A stretch of 37,132 bases of DNA, taken from positions 1-37,132 of the forward strand of contig NZ_CAJHOA010000012.1 in the NCBI RefSeq assembly GCF_905120345.1. Reading direction: 5' to 3'. How positions within the stretch are numbered: position 1 is the stretch's first letter; every line of letters begins with the position of its first letter. Below are positions 1-7,333 of the stretch, in pieces. A model generated the notes under the pieces. That model was not told the DNA's origin. It did no database searches and saw only the letters and a list, made by a program, of their open reading frames with translations. The position numbers and the translations under genes were made by a program. The stretch is from Denitrificimonas caeni. Lineage in GTDB: Bacteria; Pseudomonadota; Gammaproteobacteria; Pseudomonadales; Pseudomonadaceae.

Positions 1-242
1 AGATCAAGCTGGACGTTGGCCAGCGCCAAGCTGTCCACCTCTTTGAGCCATTGAAATTCTTTTTTGTACTGGGCGGGAGTGTTTTTCTGCGTGGTCTTGG
101 TTTTTTCGTAATGCTCGATTTTATCGTGAAGCATTTTATTCCAAATAAACCGTGCGCAACCAAAAGACTTAGCAAAAAACTCTTGCTGTTCAGTGTTTGG
201 CTAGAGCCTGTATTTATAGGCTTTTAGTATGTATGTACTCAT
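1..242 (-). pseudogene. tnpB: TnpB/OrfB RNA-guided nuclease family, 5' part with amber stop
   Basis: The reading frame opens with ATG at 242-240 and continues to the window edge. It shows the usual TnpB start (Lys-Ala-Tyr-Lys-Tyr-Arg-Leu) and then the helix-turn-helix segment FGCARFIWNKML. Codon 14, at 203-201, is TAG where TnpB proteins normally have Tyr (RLYP). The frame is otherwise open to position 1. TnpB is an RNA-guided endonuclease that helps retain IS605 elements; with this stop it is probably silent unless the codon is suppressed or translation restarts downstream. The catalytic RuvC part lies outside the window, so it could be intact or not. Confidence 0.75.
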
Positions 243-320
243 GCTGTATATAATACCAGTAGGCGGCTGTAGTGCAAAGGCTTCATAAGACAACAGGCTA
301 TCGCCTGTACCGCATTCATC

Positions 321-341
321 CCCCCACCTAAGAGGTGGGGG
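321..341. repeat. Subterminal hairpin at IS605-type end
   Basis: Bases 321-329 (cccccacct) pair perfectly with 333-341 (aggtggggg) around a 3-nt loop. It lies about 80 bases upstream of the tnpB start and is followed by aattctgctgg. An intrinsic terminator is less likely because no clean T-run follows on either strand. Confidence 0.6.
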
Positions 342-402
342 AATTCTGCTGGATTTTTGTTAAACTAATGCGCATATATAAATCTACAAGGTGTGCCTCA
401 AA

Positions 403-858
403 ATGCGTAAGCCTTATTTTATTCTTCCAGCGCCTGTTGTCTATGTTGTGTTTCTCTTGCTGGCTTGGGGATTAAGTGCGCTGTGGCCTATGCCGCTGGC
501 GAGTAATCCTTGGACATGGTTCTTTGGCTGGACGGCGATTGATGCTGGTATGTTGATTATGTTGTGGGCGGCATGGCTGATGCTGTGGCGTAAAACCACG
601 CTAAATCCTTATGGTAAGCCGCAACAGTTAATCACCGAAGGGCCGTTTCGTGTGACGCGTAACCCTATTTATGTGGCCGATACCCTGTTGTATATCGGTG
701 TGGCGTTACTCTTTGCCGATGTCTGGGCTTGGATCTTTTTGCCGATCGTGGTCTTTGCGGTAAGTATGGGGGTGATCCGTCATGAAGAACGTCTGCTGGT
801 GCAGCATTTTGGTGATGAGTATCGTCAGTATATGAGTAAGGTGCGTCGCTGGTTATAA
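403..858 (+). CDS. Isoprenylcysteine carboxyl methyltransferase (ICMT)-family membrane methyltransferase
   Basis: A 151-residue inner-membrane protein with about four hydrophobic segments. Its C-terminal half carries the family signature: TEGPFRVTRNPIY, then a membrane hairpin, then the RHEERLLVQHFGDEYRQYM segment that forms the SAM site in ICMT/PEMT proteins. Bacterial members are poorly characterised; the substrate is unknown and may be a lipid or small thiol. ATG at 403 is preferred over GTG at 391 because aaggtg at 388-393 sits at normal Shine-Dalgarno distance from it. The gene begins only ~55 bases from the IS605 hairpin, so its original promoter may have been displaced. Confidence 0.8.
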   Translation: MRKPYFILPAPVVYVVFLLLAWGLSALWPMPLASNPWTWFFGWTAIDAGMLIMLWAAWLMLWRKTTLNPYGKPQQLITEGPFRVTRNPIYVADTLLYIGVALLFADVWAWIFLPIVVFAVSMGVIRHEERLLVQHFGDEYRQYMSKVRRWL

Positions 859-932
859 GCCGGTTTGGCGCGCTGAACTGCTGCGCGCCTGAGTGATATG
901 GCAATACGATTTAATTTGCAACGAGGTACAGA

Positions 933-1301
933 GTGAAGAAAGCGAGTTCTTTTTCAGCCTTGAGTGGCTTGGTCTATTCAACCGACAGCGGCCGTCATTG
1001 CCCAGAGTGTGAGCAACCACAGGCTGATTGTGTTTGTACTGCGGGCCCGCTTAATAGCGGCGACGGCATCGCCCGCGTACGCCGTGAAAGCAAAGGGCGC
1101 GGTGGTAAAACAGTCACGACTATCCAGGGGTTATGCCTCACTGCTGACGAGCTAAAAACCCTTACTGCAGCGTTAAAGAAACGCTGTGGTTGTGGCGGGT
1201 CGTTAAAAGATGGAGTGATTGAAATTCAGGGTGATCAGGTTGAGTTGCTGCTCGGGGAGTTACGTCAGCGCGGGTTTACGGCGAAGAAGTCGGGTGGGTG
1301 A
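933..1301 (+). CDS. yciH: SUI1/eIF1-family translation factor YciH
   Basis: A 122-residue protein. It has a short Cys-rich N-terminal segment (CPECEQPQADCVC, residues ~24-36) followed by a SUI1 domain with the typical basic loop RRESKGRGGKTVTTIQGL and a C-terminal KKRCGCGGSLKDGVIEIQGDQ stretch. YciH is the bacterial relative of eIF1 and acts on the fidelity of initiation complexes at the 30S subunit. The start is GTG at 933, preceded by acgagg at 921-926. From base 1056 the gene belongs to a 323-bp segment that recurs as a partial copy at 5860, on the far side of the minor-pilin cassette. Confidence 0.88.
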   Translation: MKKASSFSALSGLVYSTDSGRHCPECEQPQADCVCTAGPLNSGDGIARVRRESKGRGGKTVTTIQGLCLTADELKTLTAALKKRCGCGGSLKDGVIEIQGDQVELLLGELRQRGFTAKKSGG

Positions 1302-1378
1302 GTCTTTGGGGGATATCTTCTGCTTGTGCCCAAGTACGCAGGACTTTCCAGTTAATGCAGGTTTTGCTAACTGTTAAG
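1056..1378 (+). repeat. 323-bp direct repeat, copy 1 (yciH 3' part and downstream)
   Basis: This segment aligns without gaps to 5860-6182, with about 18 mismatches by eye (~94% identity). It covers codon ~42 of yciH to its stop at 1301, plus 77 bases of downstream sequence. The two copies are in the same orientation and enclose the minor-pilin genes. Confidence 0.9.
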
Positions 1379-1395
1379 GTGGACAGATTATATGA

Positions 1396-1469
1396 ACGAC
1401 TTGCAACTAAAGCTGCAAGTTTCCAAGTCGTAGTCTAGACAGTCGGAGAGTGTCGACTATTGTCTAGAC
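1396..1469. other. Pair of adjacent hairpins downstream of the pilin operon
   Basis: The first structure pairs acgacttg (1396-1403) with caagtcgt (1424-1431), with a competing inner stem cttgca/tgcaag. The second pairs gtctagacagtcg (1433-1445) with cgact-att-gtctagac (1454-1469), a 13-bp stem with a 3-nt bulge. They lie in the 218-bp gap between yciH and the end of the pilX-like gene, where both transcripts end. They may terminate or stabilise mRNA, but no T-run makes either a textbook terminator. Nothing else is seen in this gap. Confidence 0.5.
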
Positions 1470-1519
1470 GCGTAGTATTTTATGTGATTAACAAGATCCT
1501 GAGAGTTGGAGTTTACTAC

Positions 1520-3547
1520 TTATAGATAACGTGACCAGAGTATCTCGGCTGTATCAACCGTTCCAGTATCTGGTTTATTCGGGGCCGAATTTTGGTTGTT
1601 GCCTCCACCCATATTGGGTATGTTACCAGGGTTGTAGCCTGGTGGTAGGTTTTGTAAATCAATCGTCGTGCTTCCTCCGAATGGGCTGACTGAGCCAGAA
1701 CCTTGCCCAGCAGCAGTTACGTAACCGTGTATGGTCGTGTTTCCGCCAGTCCCGAGTGAGTGACCAGAAATTACACTGCCAAAGATCTCTGTAGATGATC
1801 CTAGGCTAATAATGCCGCCGTTAAATGTCGATGTAGCATCATAACCTCCTGCAAGTAAGGCAATGTTTCCGATACTGTTGTTAATTAATGTTGTACCTTT
1901 ACAAAAGTTAGTTGGGTATAGGTTTTTAAAGCGATCAGTAGGGTATTTTGGATACTGGTTTAAGCAAATAGTTTTGTAGCCAGCATAATTAATTGACGTG
2001 GTAACATGGCTTCCACTGGTTTCGATATTGCCTGTGGCAATGAATGTGTTATAAAAATTACCACTTGTTAAAGTTAGATTCCCCTCGAACCACATAATGC
2101 CGGGGGCTAGATTTTTACCTGTTACCACCCAAGTGCCGTTATTAAATGAGAAACAAGCATTTTGGTATGAATTACCTTGGCAGATTGTCTGACTGTCGAT
2201 ATAGGATATTGGCTCAGAACATATTCCGCTATCGCTTACCTCTTTACAAAGGTAGTCGACGCGATCATTATTTTGTGCAGTGTATTTACCAATATAGTAA
2301 TCCCCGTTAGGGATGTTGTTAATGTCACGTACGGATACTTTTGTTTTACTTCCTTCTCTTTGAAAAACATAATTGGCTGACTCTTTTAAGTTGTAGGCGT
2401 CAACTTTTGGTTTTGTTAAGGTGAGTTTGGTAATTGGGAGCATAGTTGTAATTGAGACTGGCGATGGAGCGCTAACATTCTGTCCCGCACAGCTTTTAGT
2501 AGAAACCTTCGCTTGGATACTAGAGAACTCTTTCCAGTTTACAGAGGGGCATGTAATTGTGCCTTCGCTTCGTGCTGTTGCAACCTTGGGCCAGTTCGTG
2601 ATGTCTATGTTACCTACTGCGTTTGCACTGGATAAACTACCATTGCTGATCGCGATAGTTTTTCCAGCAGTAAAAGTACCGTGAGTGGCGCCACCACTAG
2701 TCGCTGTTATGAAGCCCAGTGCATTGGCGGTGGTAACACTGCCATTGGTGATGGTGATATTGCCGTTTGCATTAAGAATACCTTTAGTGCCGCTTGAATT
2801 GATGGTGATATCTTTTAGTGATGAGGCAGTGAGCACGTTTGCAGAGCCCGTTAGGGTGATATTTCCATTGGCGTATAAATTATCAACTTTAATACCGCTG
2901 CCAATAGTGATGTCACCATTGGCATTTATAGTCTTGATCCCTGTGATGGAGGCGCCGCCTAAATTAACGTTACCATCAACATTGAATATAGCTGCGTCAC
3001 TTCCGAGCACTTTGATATTGCCTGTTATGCTCATATCAGTAGCGAAGCTTAAGACATTATTGTTGTCTCCGCCATTATCACCATTGCCACCACTGCCACC
3101 ACTGCCACCACTGGAAAATATGATGTTGTACACCACTTCAAGTGTTGAGGTGGCCTTTGCGACGGTGTCGAAATAGCTGATTTCAGCGTGAATGCGGCGA
3201 GGAGCAGTGCTACCACTTTCGCTTGGCGTAAGCGGTGAAACTTTAGCTGTGACAGGGTTTTCATTGAGATTGAACTTGAGTGGTTTTTCTGGGTTAAATC
3301 CTTTTAATGTTGTTTCATCAAGCGTGTTTAAATACAAGCGTACTGCCTCTGCCGCTGCCCATACACCCGCTTGCGAGTGCGTGGCTGCGTGCACAGTTAT
3401 TTGTTGCTCCTGGCTGGTGCGTACTGAATACATCACGCCGAGTGCGGTGACTGTTAAAGCCAGTCCCATCAGCATGATTATAAGAATGGTTGCCATGCCG
3501 CGTTGTTGTAGGGGGGGCGAGAGATGACCTCTAAAGATTGATGGCAT
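1520..3547 (-). CDS. PilX-like prepilin with large repetitive C-terminal domain
   Basis: A 675-residue protein. Residues 1-17 form a prepilin leader ending in QQRG, with cleavage expected after Gly17. A 20-residue hydrophobic helix and a PilX_N-like region (to ~135) follow. Mature position 5 is Leu, not the usual Glu, as in PilX/GspK-type minor pilins. Residues ~144-162 are a Gly/Asn/Asp linker. Residues ~165-320 are imperfect ~17-21-residue repeats of the form NANGNITI-x-NGS, suggesting a beta-solenoid; the rest contains about eight cysteines that could form disulfides. PilX of Pseudomonas is under 200 residues, so this is a large extension. It is the last gene of the five-gene cluster, 11 bases after the PilW-like gene, and no pilY1 follows. 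It may act as the pilus tip or adhesin (inference). Confidence 0.75.
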   Translation of the reverse strand: MPSIFRGHLSPPLQQRGMATILIIMLMGLALTVTALGVMYSVRTSQEQQITVHAATHSQAGVWAAAEAVRLYLNTLDETTLKGFNPEKPLKFNLNENPVTAKVSPLTPSESGSTAPRRIHAEISYFDTVAKATSTLEVVYNIIFSSGGSGGSGGNGDNGGDNNNVLSFATDMSITGNIKVLGSDAAIFNVDGNVNLGGASITGIKTINANGDITIGSGIKVDNLYANGNITLTGSANVLTASSLKDITINSSGTKGILNANGNITITNGSVTTANALGFITATSGGATHGTFTAGKTIAISNGSLSSANAVGNIDITNWPKVATARSEGTITCPSVNWKEFSSIQAKVSTKSCAGQNVSAPSPVSITTMLPITKLTLTKPKVDAYNLKESANYVFQREGSKTKVSVRDINNIPNGDYYIGKYTAQNNDRVDYLCKEVSDSGICSEPISYIDSQTICQGNSYQNACFSFNNGTWVVTGKNLAPGIMWFEGNLTLTSGNFYNTFIATGNIETSGSHVTTSINYAGYKTICLNQYPKYPTDRFKNLYPTNFCKGTTLINNSIGNIALLAGGYDATSTFNGGIISLGSSTEIFGSVISGHSLGTGGNTTIHGYVTAAGQGSGSVSPFGGSTTIDLQNLPPGYNPGNIPNMGGGNNQNSAPNKPDTGTVDTAEILWSRYL

Positions 3548-3558
3548 AATCGTAACCC

Positions 3559-4212
3559 CTATGGTGTTGAGCGAATGTTAGATAAGCAGACGGTGTAGGT
3601 GGTTTTAAGTGCATCAGCGGATGAACTATTGGTTGCTTCAATTGTTATTTTTGGTTGCTTAAAGGTATTGCCTACACTGTAGTTGCTGCAGGCTGTGGTA
3701 TCTGTTTTCTCGAACGTCAATACTGTTAGTGGTGCTAAAACCGCTAAGTTCGTTATAGCGTCTGAGCCCGTACCCCATGATGCTTTTAGCGCAGTGTCGG
3801 ACTCTGCAACTGAAAGGGTGCTGAGTGCAGCGTTACAGTCAGGCTTATGTAACAAGGTTAAAGTGCGATAGTTGAGCTCTGTTTTTATTGGATGTGGGCG
3901 TAACAGAAGCCCGCTACATGATGTTTTTAACGTGTCCAAATCCTTGTAGCGCCAGAGTATGGTAGCGGTACTAGGAAGGTAGATGTTGGCACTACCGTCG
4001 AGACCAAATCCTGCGCTTTGCAGTTCAAGTTGCGCTGTGAGCAGGGCTGAAGCAAGCCCCCCGTCATGATTGGCGTCTTGTGTCGCGATAACAGCAACTT
4101 GCACTAGGTTTTTGTACAGTGCGAGCATGGCGACAATAGTCAGCAGGGATAGCACAGTTCCAACCAGTAGACTGATTAACGTAAAGCCACGTTGGTTGTT
4201 TATTCTTCGCAT
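3559..4212 (-). CDS. PilW-like type IV minor pilin
   Basis: A 217-residue prepilin. The leader MRRINNQRG is followed by a type III signal FTLISLLVG and a hydrophobic helix. Position 5 of the mature protein is Ser instead of Glu, which is unusual for PilW. The globular part contains Cys residues near the C-terminus (CLSNIRSTP, TTACSNYSVG) that may pair. It overlaps the PilV-like gene by 13 bases and precedes the PilX-like gene, the same relative order as pilV-pilW-pilX in Pseudomonas. Minor pilins of this group prime pilus assembly in the inner membrane. The assignment rests on size, position and signal peptide, since the body sequence is not conserved. Confidence 0.7.
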   Translation of the reverse strand: MRRINNQRGFTLISLLVGTVLSLLTIVAMLALYKNLVQVAVIATQDANHDGGLASALLTAQLELQSAGFGLDGSANIYLPSTATILWRYKDLDTLKTSCSGLLLRPHPIKTELNYRTLTLLHKPDCNAALSTLSVAESDTALKASWGTGSDAITNLAVLAPLTVLTFEKTDTTACSNYSVGNTFKQPKITIEATNSSSADALKTTYTVCLSNIRSTP

Positions 4213-4580
4213 TGTGCTGGCCCTACGCAGATCTTATAAGCCAAATCTTTTTCTTTAGTGGCTGATAATGAATATATAGGGAGTATTACTGTTTTTCCAT
4301 CAATAATTACTGAGATGTTTTTTGTGTAGCTTTTGATAGTAAAGCGATCTCCGTCGATCGCTATTGGATTAATAAGAGTCAAGTCGCCAGCTAGCAGTTT
4401 TTCCCGTAACTTACTAACCACTAAATTATGCACATTCATATCTTTTTGGCTAACAGATACGCGTGAAATGGTATAGACCAGACCCAATCCAATAATCGCC
4501 AATAAGAGCATGCCGATCAGAGCTTCGATAAGAATATCACCACGTTGTTTGTTTTTTTTAATTAATAGTGAATTTTTCAC
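4200..4580 (-). CDS. PilV-like type IV minor pilin
   Basis: A 126-residue prepilin if translation starts at GTG 4580-4578, which has a strong ggagg Shine-Dalgarno at 4590-4586. An upstream ATG at 4610 lies inside the preceding gene without a comparable site and would give 136 residues with an overlong leader. The leader ends KKNKQRG, then D-I-L-I-E places Glu at mature position 5, followed by a hydrophobic helix. The short globular part has one cysteine pair near the C-terminus. It overlaps the FimT-like gene by 23 bases and the PilW-like gene by 13, so all five genes are likely co-translated. Confidence 0.72.
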   Translation of the reverse strand: MKNSLLIKKNKQRGDILIEALIGMLLLAIIGLGLVYTISRVSVSQKDMNVHNLVVSKLREKLLAGDLTLINPIAIDGDRFTIKSYTKNISVIIDGKTVILPIYSLSATKEKDLAYKICVGPAQCEE

Positions 4581-5004
4581 TTTTGCCTCCAATAGAGAGG
4601 GTGTACTCACTCTGAAGGTTGCAACTGTTACTGGCTACAGGCAGCCCTCGATTAGATATGGCCAAGCAGCCGAAGACCGTCTCACTGTTTTTAATGATGA
4701 CGACTGCTGGTAGCTTTGCGCTCCATACTGTCGTGCCAGTGCAGGTGGCCGCCTGATAAAGTGATAGTGTCGCGTTATCGTTGCATAAAACAGCAGCGGC
4801 TTGGCTGCCGGTGACTCCCTTCTCGTTGCGCTGAGCCAAGGCTTTTGCTCTACCTACACCTTGGCGAAGTAAGCTTTCTGCTTCATGTAGCTTGGCGCTA
4901 TCGCTCCAAGTGTTTGTAAAGGGGGCTGCTAGCATGATAAGGAATGCTAATAGAGCTAAACCAATCATCAGCTCGATTAAGCTAAAACCACGCGAAGTTA
5001 CCAT
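4558..5004 (-). CDS. FimT/FimU-like (GspH-type) minor pilin
   Basis: A 148-residue prepilin with leader MVTSRG and signal FSLIELMIGLALLAFL, Glu at mature position 5. A GspH/FimT-like body follows, including a QRNEKGVTG segment and conserved Cys residues. In related pili these proteins form part of the tip-priming complex, and FimT of some bacteria binds DNA during transformation. ATG at 5004 is chosen over the ATG at 5070. It has aggaac just upstream, it overlaps the PilE stop codon by seven bases, and the longer form would have a 28-residue leader. Confidence 0.75.
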   Translation of the reverse strand: MVTSRGFSLIELMIGLALLAFLIMLAAPFTNTWSDSAKLHEAESLLRQGVGRAKALAQRNEKGVTGSQAAAVLCNDNATLSLYQAATCTGTTVWSAKLPAVVIIKNSETVFGCLAISNRGLPVASNSCNLQSEYTLSIGGKSEKFTIN

Positions 5005-5450
5005 GTTGTTCCTAAATTTAGGCACTCGCTGGCAGTACGAGCATTTGTCTGATCTAAAGTCAGAATGCAACCCGTTAAGGCGCTGCTGGTGCCGGTAGCT
5101 TTCACTGTATACTTGGTACTGCTGGCATTGGTCAGCTCATATTTGAAATCGCTCCCTTGTGCAGGGCTCCAGCCACTAAATAATGCCTTGGTCGCTGCCG
5201 TATCGGCTGTGCCCGATGCGGGGTAAGACAGTCGACGCTGATAGTAGTTTTCTACATGCAGGCTGAGCGCAACAAGGTCAGCTTGTGCGGCTTTGATCTT
5301 GCCTTTGAGGATATAGTTGGTGTAAGCAGGTAGAGAAATGGCGCTAAGAATTCCGATAATGGCAACAACCAGCATTAACTCAATTAAGGTAAAGCCGTAA
5401 TGTTTATGGGAGGGTGAGGTGTTTATTGATACGACTCTATGAGCCTGCAT
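4998..5450 (-). CDS. pilE: PilE-like type IV minor pilin
   Basis: A 150-residue prepilin, first gene of the five-gene cluster. The leader of about 19 residues ends HKHYG, followed by [28 protein letters not shown], a nearly canonical N-terminal pilin helix with Glu5. The body shows the PilE pattern ENYYQRRLSYP, and C-terminal Cys residues at GCIL and ECLN probably form the disulfide loop. The start is ATG 5450 with gggag upstream. In P. aeruginosa pilE closes the minor-pilin operon, whereas here it opens it, so the operon has been rearranged relative to that reference. Confidence 0.78.
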   Translation of the reverse strand: MQAHRVVSINTSPSHKHYGFTLIELMLVVAIIGILSAISLPAYTNYILKGKIKAAQADLVALSLHVENYYQRRLSYPASGTADTAATKALFSGWSPAQGSDFKYELTNASSTKYTVKATGTSSALTGCILTLDQTNARTASECLNLGTTW

Positions 5451-5859
5451 TGCTTACTCCCCAGCTGCAGCTGATACTTTTCTTACTAGTATTTAACTAT
5501 ACACAAGTATTTAGTTGCACGCTAGAATTCTCTTCAACAGAAGTTGCTTAAGCTTAGTTAGCATTCAAATATAGTAATGAATTGATTTTTTCAGTAGAGT
5601 CTCGCAATATGAACGTCCTTAAGTCCTCCCTCTATTAATCTAAATTTTTTTATTAGAGTAAACTGCTGACCGGTGGATGGTCTTTAACCATTATTGCTCT
5701 CTAACGATCTCAATCAGCCAGTTATACGCTGGTAACACACCAATGATGCTGCTCTTCTACGCGTACAGTCTAGTTCAGTACATTCCTTCAGATAGACGAT
5801 AAGAGTCGTGTCTAGTTATTGCTGTGACATTGCATTCAAAATAGCCTGCGCCGAGCAAC
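5451..5859. other. Intergenic stretch upstream of the minor-pilin operon
   Basis: About 410 bases, AT-rich near the pilin genes, with no convincing ORF or RNA gene. The promoter of the minus-strand pilin operon should lie here, but no clear -35/-10 or -24/-12 pair could be chosen. The stretch ends abruptly at base 5860 where the yciH repeat begins, which marks one end of the presumed insertion. Confidence 0.4.
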
Positions 5860-6105
5860 AGCGGCGACGGCATCGCCCGCGTACGCCGTGAAAGCAAAGG
5901 GCGCGGCGGTAAAACGGTCACGACTATCCAGGGGTTATGCCTCACTGCTGACGAGCTAAAAACTCTTACTGCAGCGTTAAAGAAACGCTGTGGTTGTGGC
6001 GGGTCGTTAAAGGATGGAGTGATTGAAATTCAGGGTGATCAGGTTGAGTTGCTGTTGGAAGAGTTACGTCAGTGGGGGTTTATGGCGAAGAAGTCGGGTG
6101 GGTGA
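5860..6105 (+). pseudogene. Truncated second copy of yciH (SUI1 domain only)
   Basis: The frame reads from the SUI1 loop (SGDGIARVRRESKGRGGKT) to a TGA at 6103-6105, matching yciH codons 42-122. The 5' third, with its start codon and Cys-rich segment, is missing. The reading frame is undamaged. By eye five changed codons are synonymous and three are not (Gly to Glu, Arg to Trp, Thr to Met). That looks more like an allele from a related strain than long decay of a local duplicate (inference). Confidence 0.85.
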
Positions 6106-6182
6106 GTCTTTGGGGAATATCTTCTGCTTGTGCCCAAGTACGCATGTCTTTCCAGTCAATGCAGATTCTGCTAGCTGTTAAG
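5860..6182 (+). repeat. 323-bp direct repeat, copy 2
   Basis: Gap-free counterpart of 1056-1378 in the same orientation. Similarity starts at the shared agcggcgacggcatcg and stops at ctgttaag. Recombination between the copies would remove the whole 4.8-kb segment with all five minor-pilin genes and leave one intact yciH. Confidence 0.9.
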
Positions 6183-6320
6183 ACAAAAAGAATATGTCAG
6201 CGCGAGGGTTTAGTCTGTATGTTTGGTTGCTAAATGAGGTGTTAAGCGTTGAATACATAATAATCTAAATCAGAGATTACTAAACGGTATGAGTGTTTTT
6301 TGAGTAACTAAATTTATTGT

Positions 6321-6359
6321 AAAAATAAAAAATGACCAACTCGTAAGAGTTGATCATTT
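6321..6359 (-). terminator. Rho-independent terminator of pilA
   Basis: Bases 6330-6342 pair with 6347-6359 around a gtaa loop, with one mismatch. On the minus strand the stem is followed by a T-rich run (6331 down to 6320). It lies about 60 bases past the pilA stop codon. Confidence 0.8.
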
Positions 6360-6419
6360 CATTTTAAATCAGTTTGACTAAGTAGTCATAAAACCTGATT
6401 TTATTCTAATTCACCTTAC

Positions 6420-6926
6420 TTATGTACGGCATACCGCTGGTACATATTTACTTGCGATAGTACCTTTAGCTGCCAATGCAACTGCGTTGGCGGTTATAGT
6501 AGTTGCTGAGGTACAAATCCAAGTAATAGAGCCAGTACTTGGGATGGTTGAAGCGGTAGCTGTTCCAGCTAATGCTATACCAGCCGCCGTAGTGCCGTCG
6601 ACAGGAACCAGAACCAAAGTTTTTCCCCCGTCAATTGATGCGTCATATGTAATAGTAATGTTTCCAGTTGCTTCAGCAATTGCCACTGATGCGACGTTTT
6701 TTGTTGCTCCTGGTGCTTGCCAGCCAGAGTTGAACGGTGCGCCATTTGCTGCATTTTCTGAAACTGCTGTTTTAGCAGAAGAAGCCAAAGATAGACCTTC
6801 AGTTACTTTTGCGCGAATTGTATAGTCTTGATACGCAGGCAGCGCCACTGCCGCCAAAATACCAATAATCGCAACAACGATCATTAACTCAATGAGGGTA
6901 AAACCCTTTTGCATTTGTGCTTTCAT
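6420..6926 (-). CDS. pilA: Type IV major pilin PilA
   Basis: A 168-residue prepilin. The short leader MKAQMQKG is cut by PilD before [27 protein letters not shown], with Glu5 present. The globular domain ends with a Cys pair (WIC ... AVCRT), the disulfide-bonded loop of Pseudomonas pilins. The subunit polymerises into pili for twitching, attachment and DNA uptake. It is monocistronic: its own sigma-54 promoter lies upstream and a terminator downstream. A ggag Shine-Dalgarno sits eight bases before ATG 6926. The assembly genes pilBCD, which usually flank pilA, are not in this window. Confidence 0.92.
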   Translation of the reverse strand: MKAQMQKGFTLIELMIVVAIIGILAAVALPAYQDYTIRAKVTEGLSLASSAKTAVSENAANGAPFNSGWQAPGATKNVASVAIAEATGNITITYDASIDGGKTLVLVPVDGTTAAGIALAGTATASTIPSTGSITWICTSATTITANAVALAAKGTIASKYVPAVCRT

Positions 6927-6977
6927 GATGAAACTCCAGTTTTTTGAGAGAAAGGCTGTGTGCCCTATCTGTAATAA

Positions 6978-6993
6978 AGCAAAGTCTGTGCCA
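6978..6993 (-). promoter_or_regulatory. Sigma-54 promoter of pilA
   Basis: On the minus strand the sequence reads TGGCAC-agact-TTGCT, with the GG and GC dinucleotides 12 bases apart. This is the consensus -24/-12 element of RpoN. Transcription would start near 6967, about 40 bases before the pilA start codon. RpoN with PilR drives pilA in known Pseudomonas. Confidence 0.88.
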
Positions 6994-7013
6994 GGTTTTA
7001 CTTTGTGCCTGCT

Positions 7014-7064
7014 TTGTCGACGGATTGTCGCTGTTGCTGATACTTCGGCTGCACATCATTGTCG
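7014..7064. promoter_or_regulatory. Three TTGTCG motifs, candidate PilR sites
   Basis: TTGTCG occurs at 7014-7019, 7025-7030 and 7059-7064, roughly 47 to 97 bases upstream of the predicted pilA start site. PilR recognises sites with a TGTC core in this kind of position. The call is motif-level only. Confidence 0.4.
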
Positions 7065-7333
7065 GTAACGCCCATATTTGCTACATCTGCGCGGTTCTGC
7101 GTGTTGCGCTCTGCACGGATTAAAGATGCTCGCAGGTATAAAGAGTGCTGCCAAAAAACTGACGAGCAAGATTTTTTCTCAAGTTAAGCCCTTGCTCTTA
7201 GCATGGACTTGTCACTGAGTGACGTTTTTTGTCACAAGCTGCCTTATCGTGCCGGTCAAAACTATTTTTCTAACGTTGGCTGGCGCTTGTGCTAGCCGCA
7301 GTGTCGGTTATTAAGCGGCTGTTTAGCTGAGAT

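Larger units (their letters stand above)
1..350 (-). mobile_element. IS200/IS605-family element, left-edge fragment
   Basis: The first ~350 bases hold the beginning of an OrfB/TnpB gene on the minus strand and, just upstream of it, a 9-bp GC-rich hairpin of the kind found at the ends of IS200/IS605 elements. These elements have no terminal inverted repeats and use such hairpins for single-strand transposition. The gene runs off the left edge, so the rest of the element is unseen. The outer boundary, near 341-350, is estimated from the hairpin. No tnpA lies on this side. Confidence 0.75.

Noticed and set aside
2177-3527. Several plus-strand open frames inside the PilX-like gene
   Set aside because: They are antisense shadows created by the low-complexity repeat codons of the minus-strand gene; no ribosome binding sites or domains.
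7141-7240. Possible second promoter or terminator (ttgtcac repeats, gtcac-tga-gtgac stem) upstream of the SMC operon
   Set aside because: The stem is only 5 bp and the repeats do not fit a known box; too weak to annotate.
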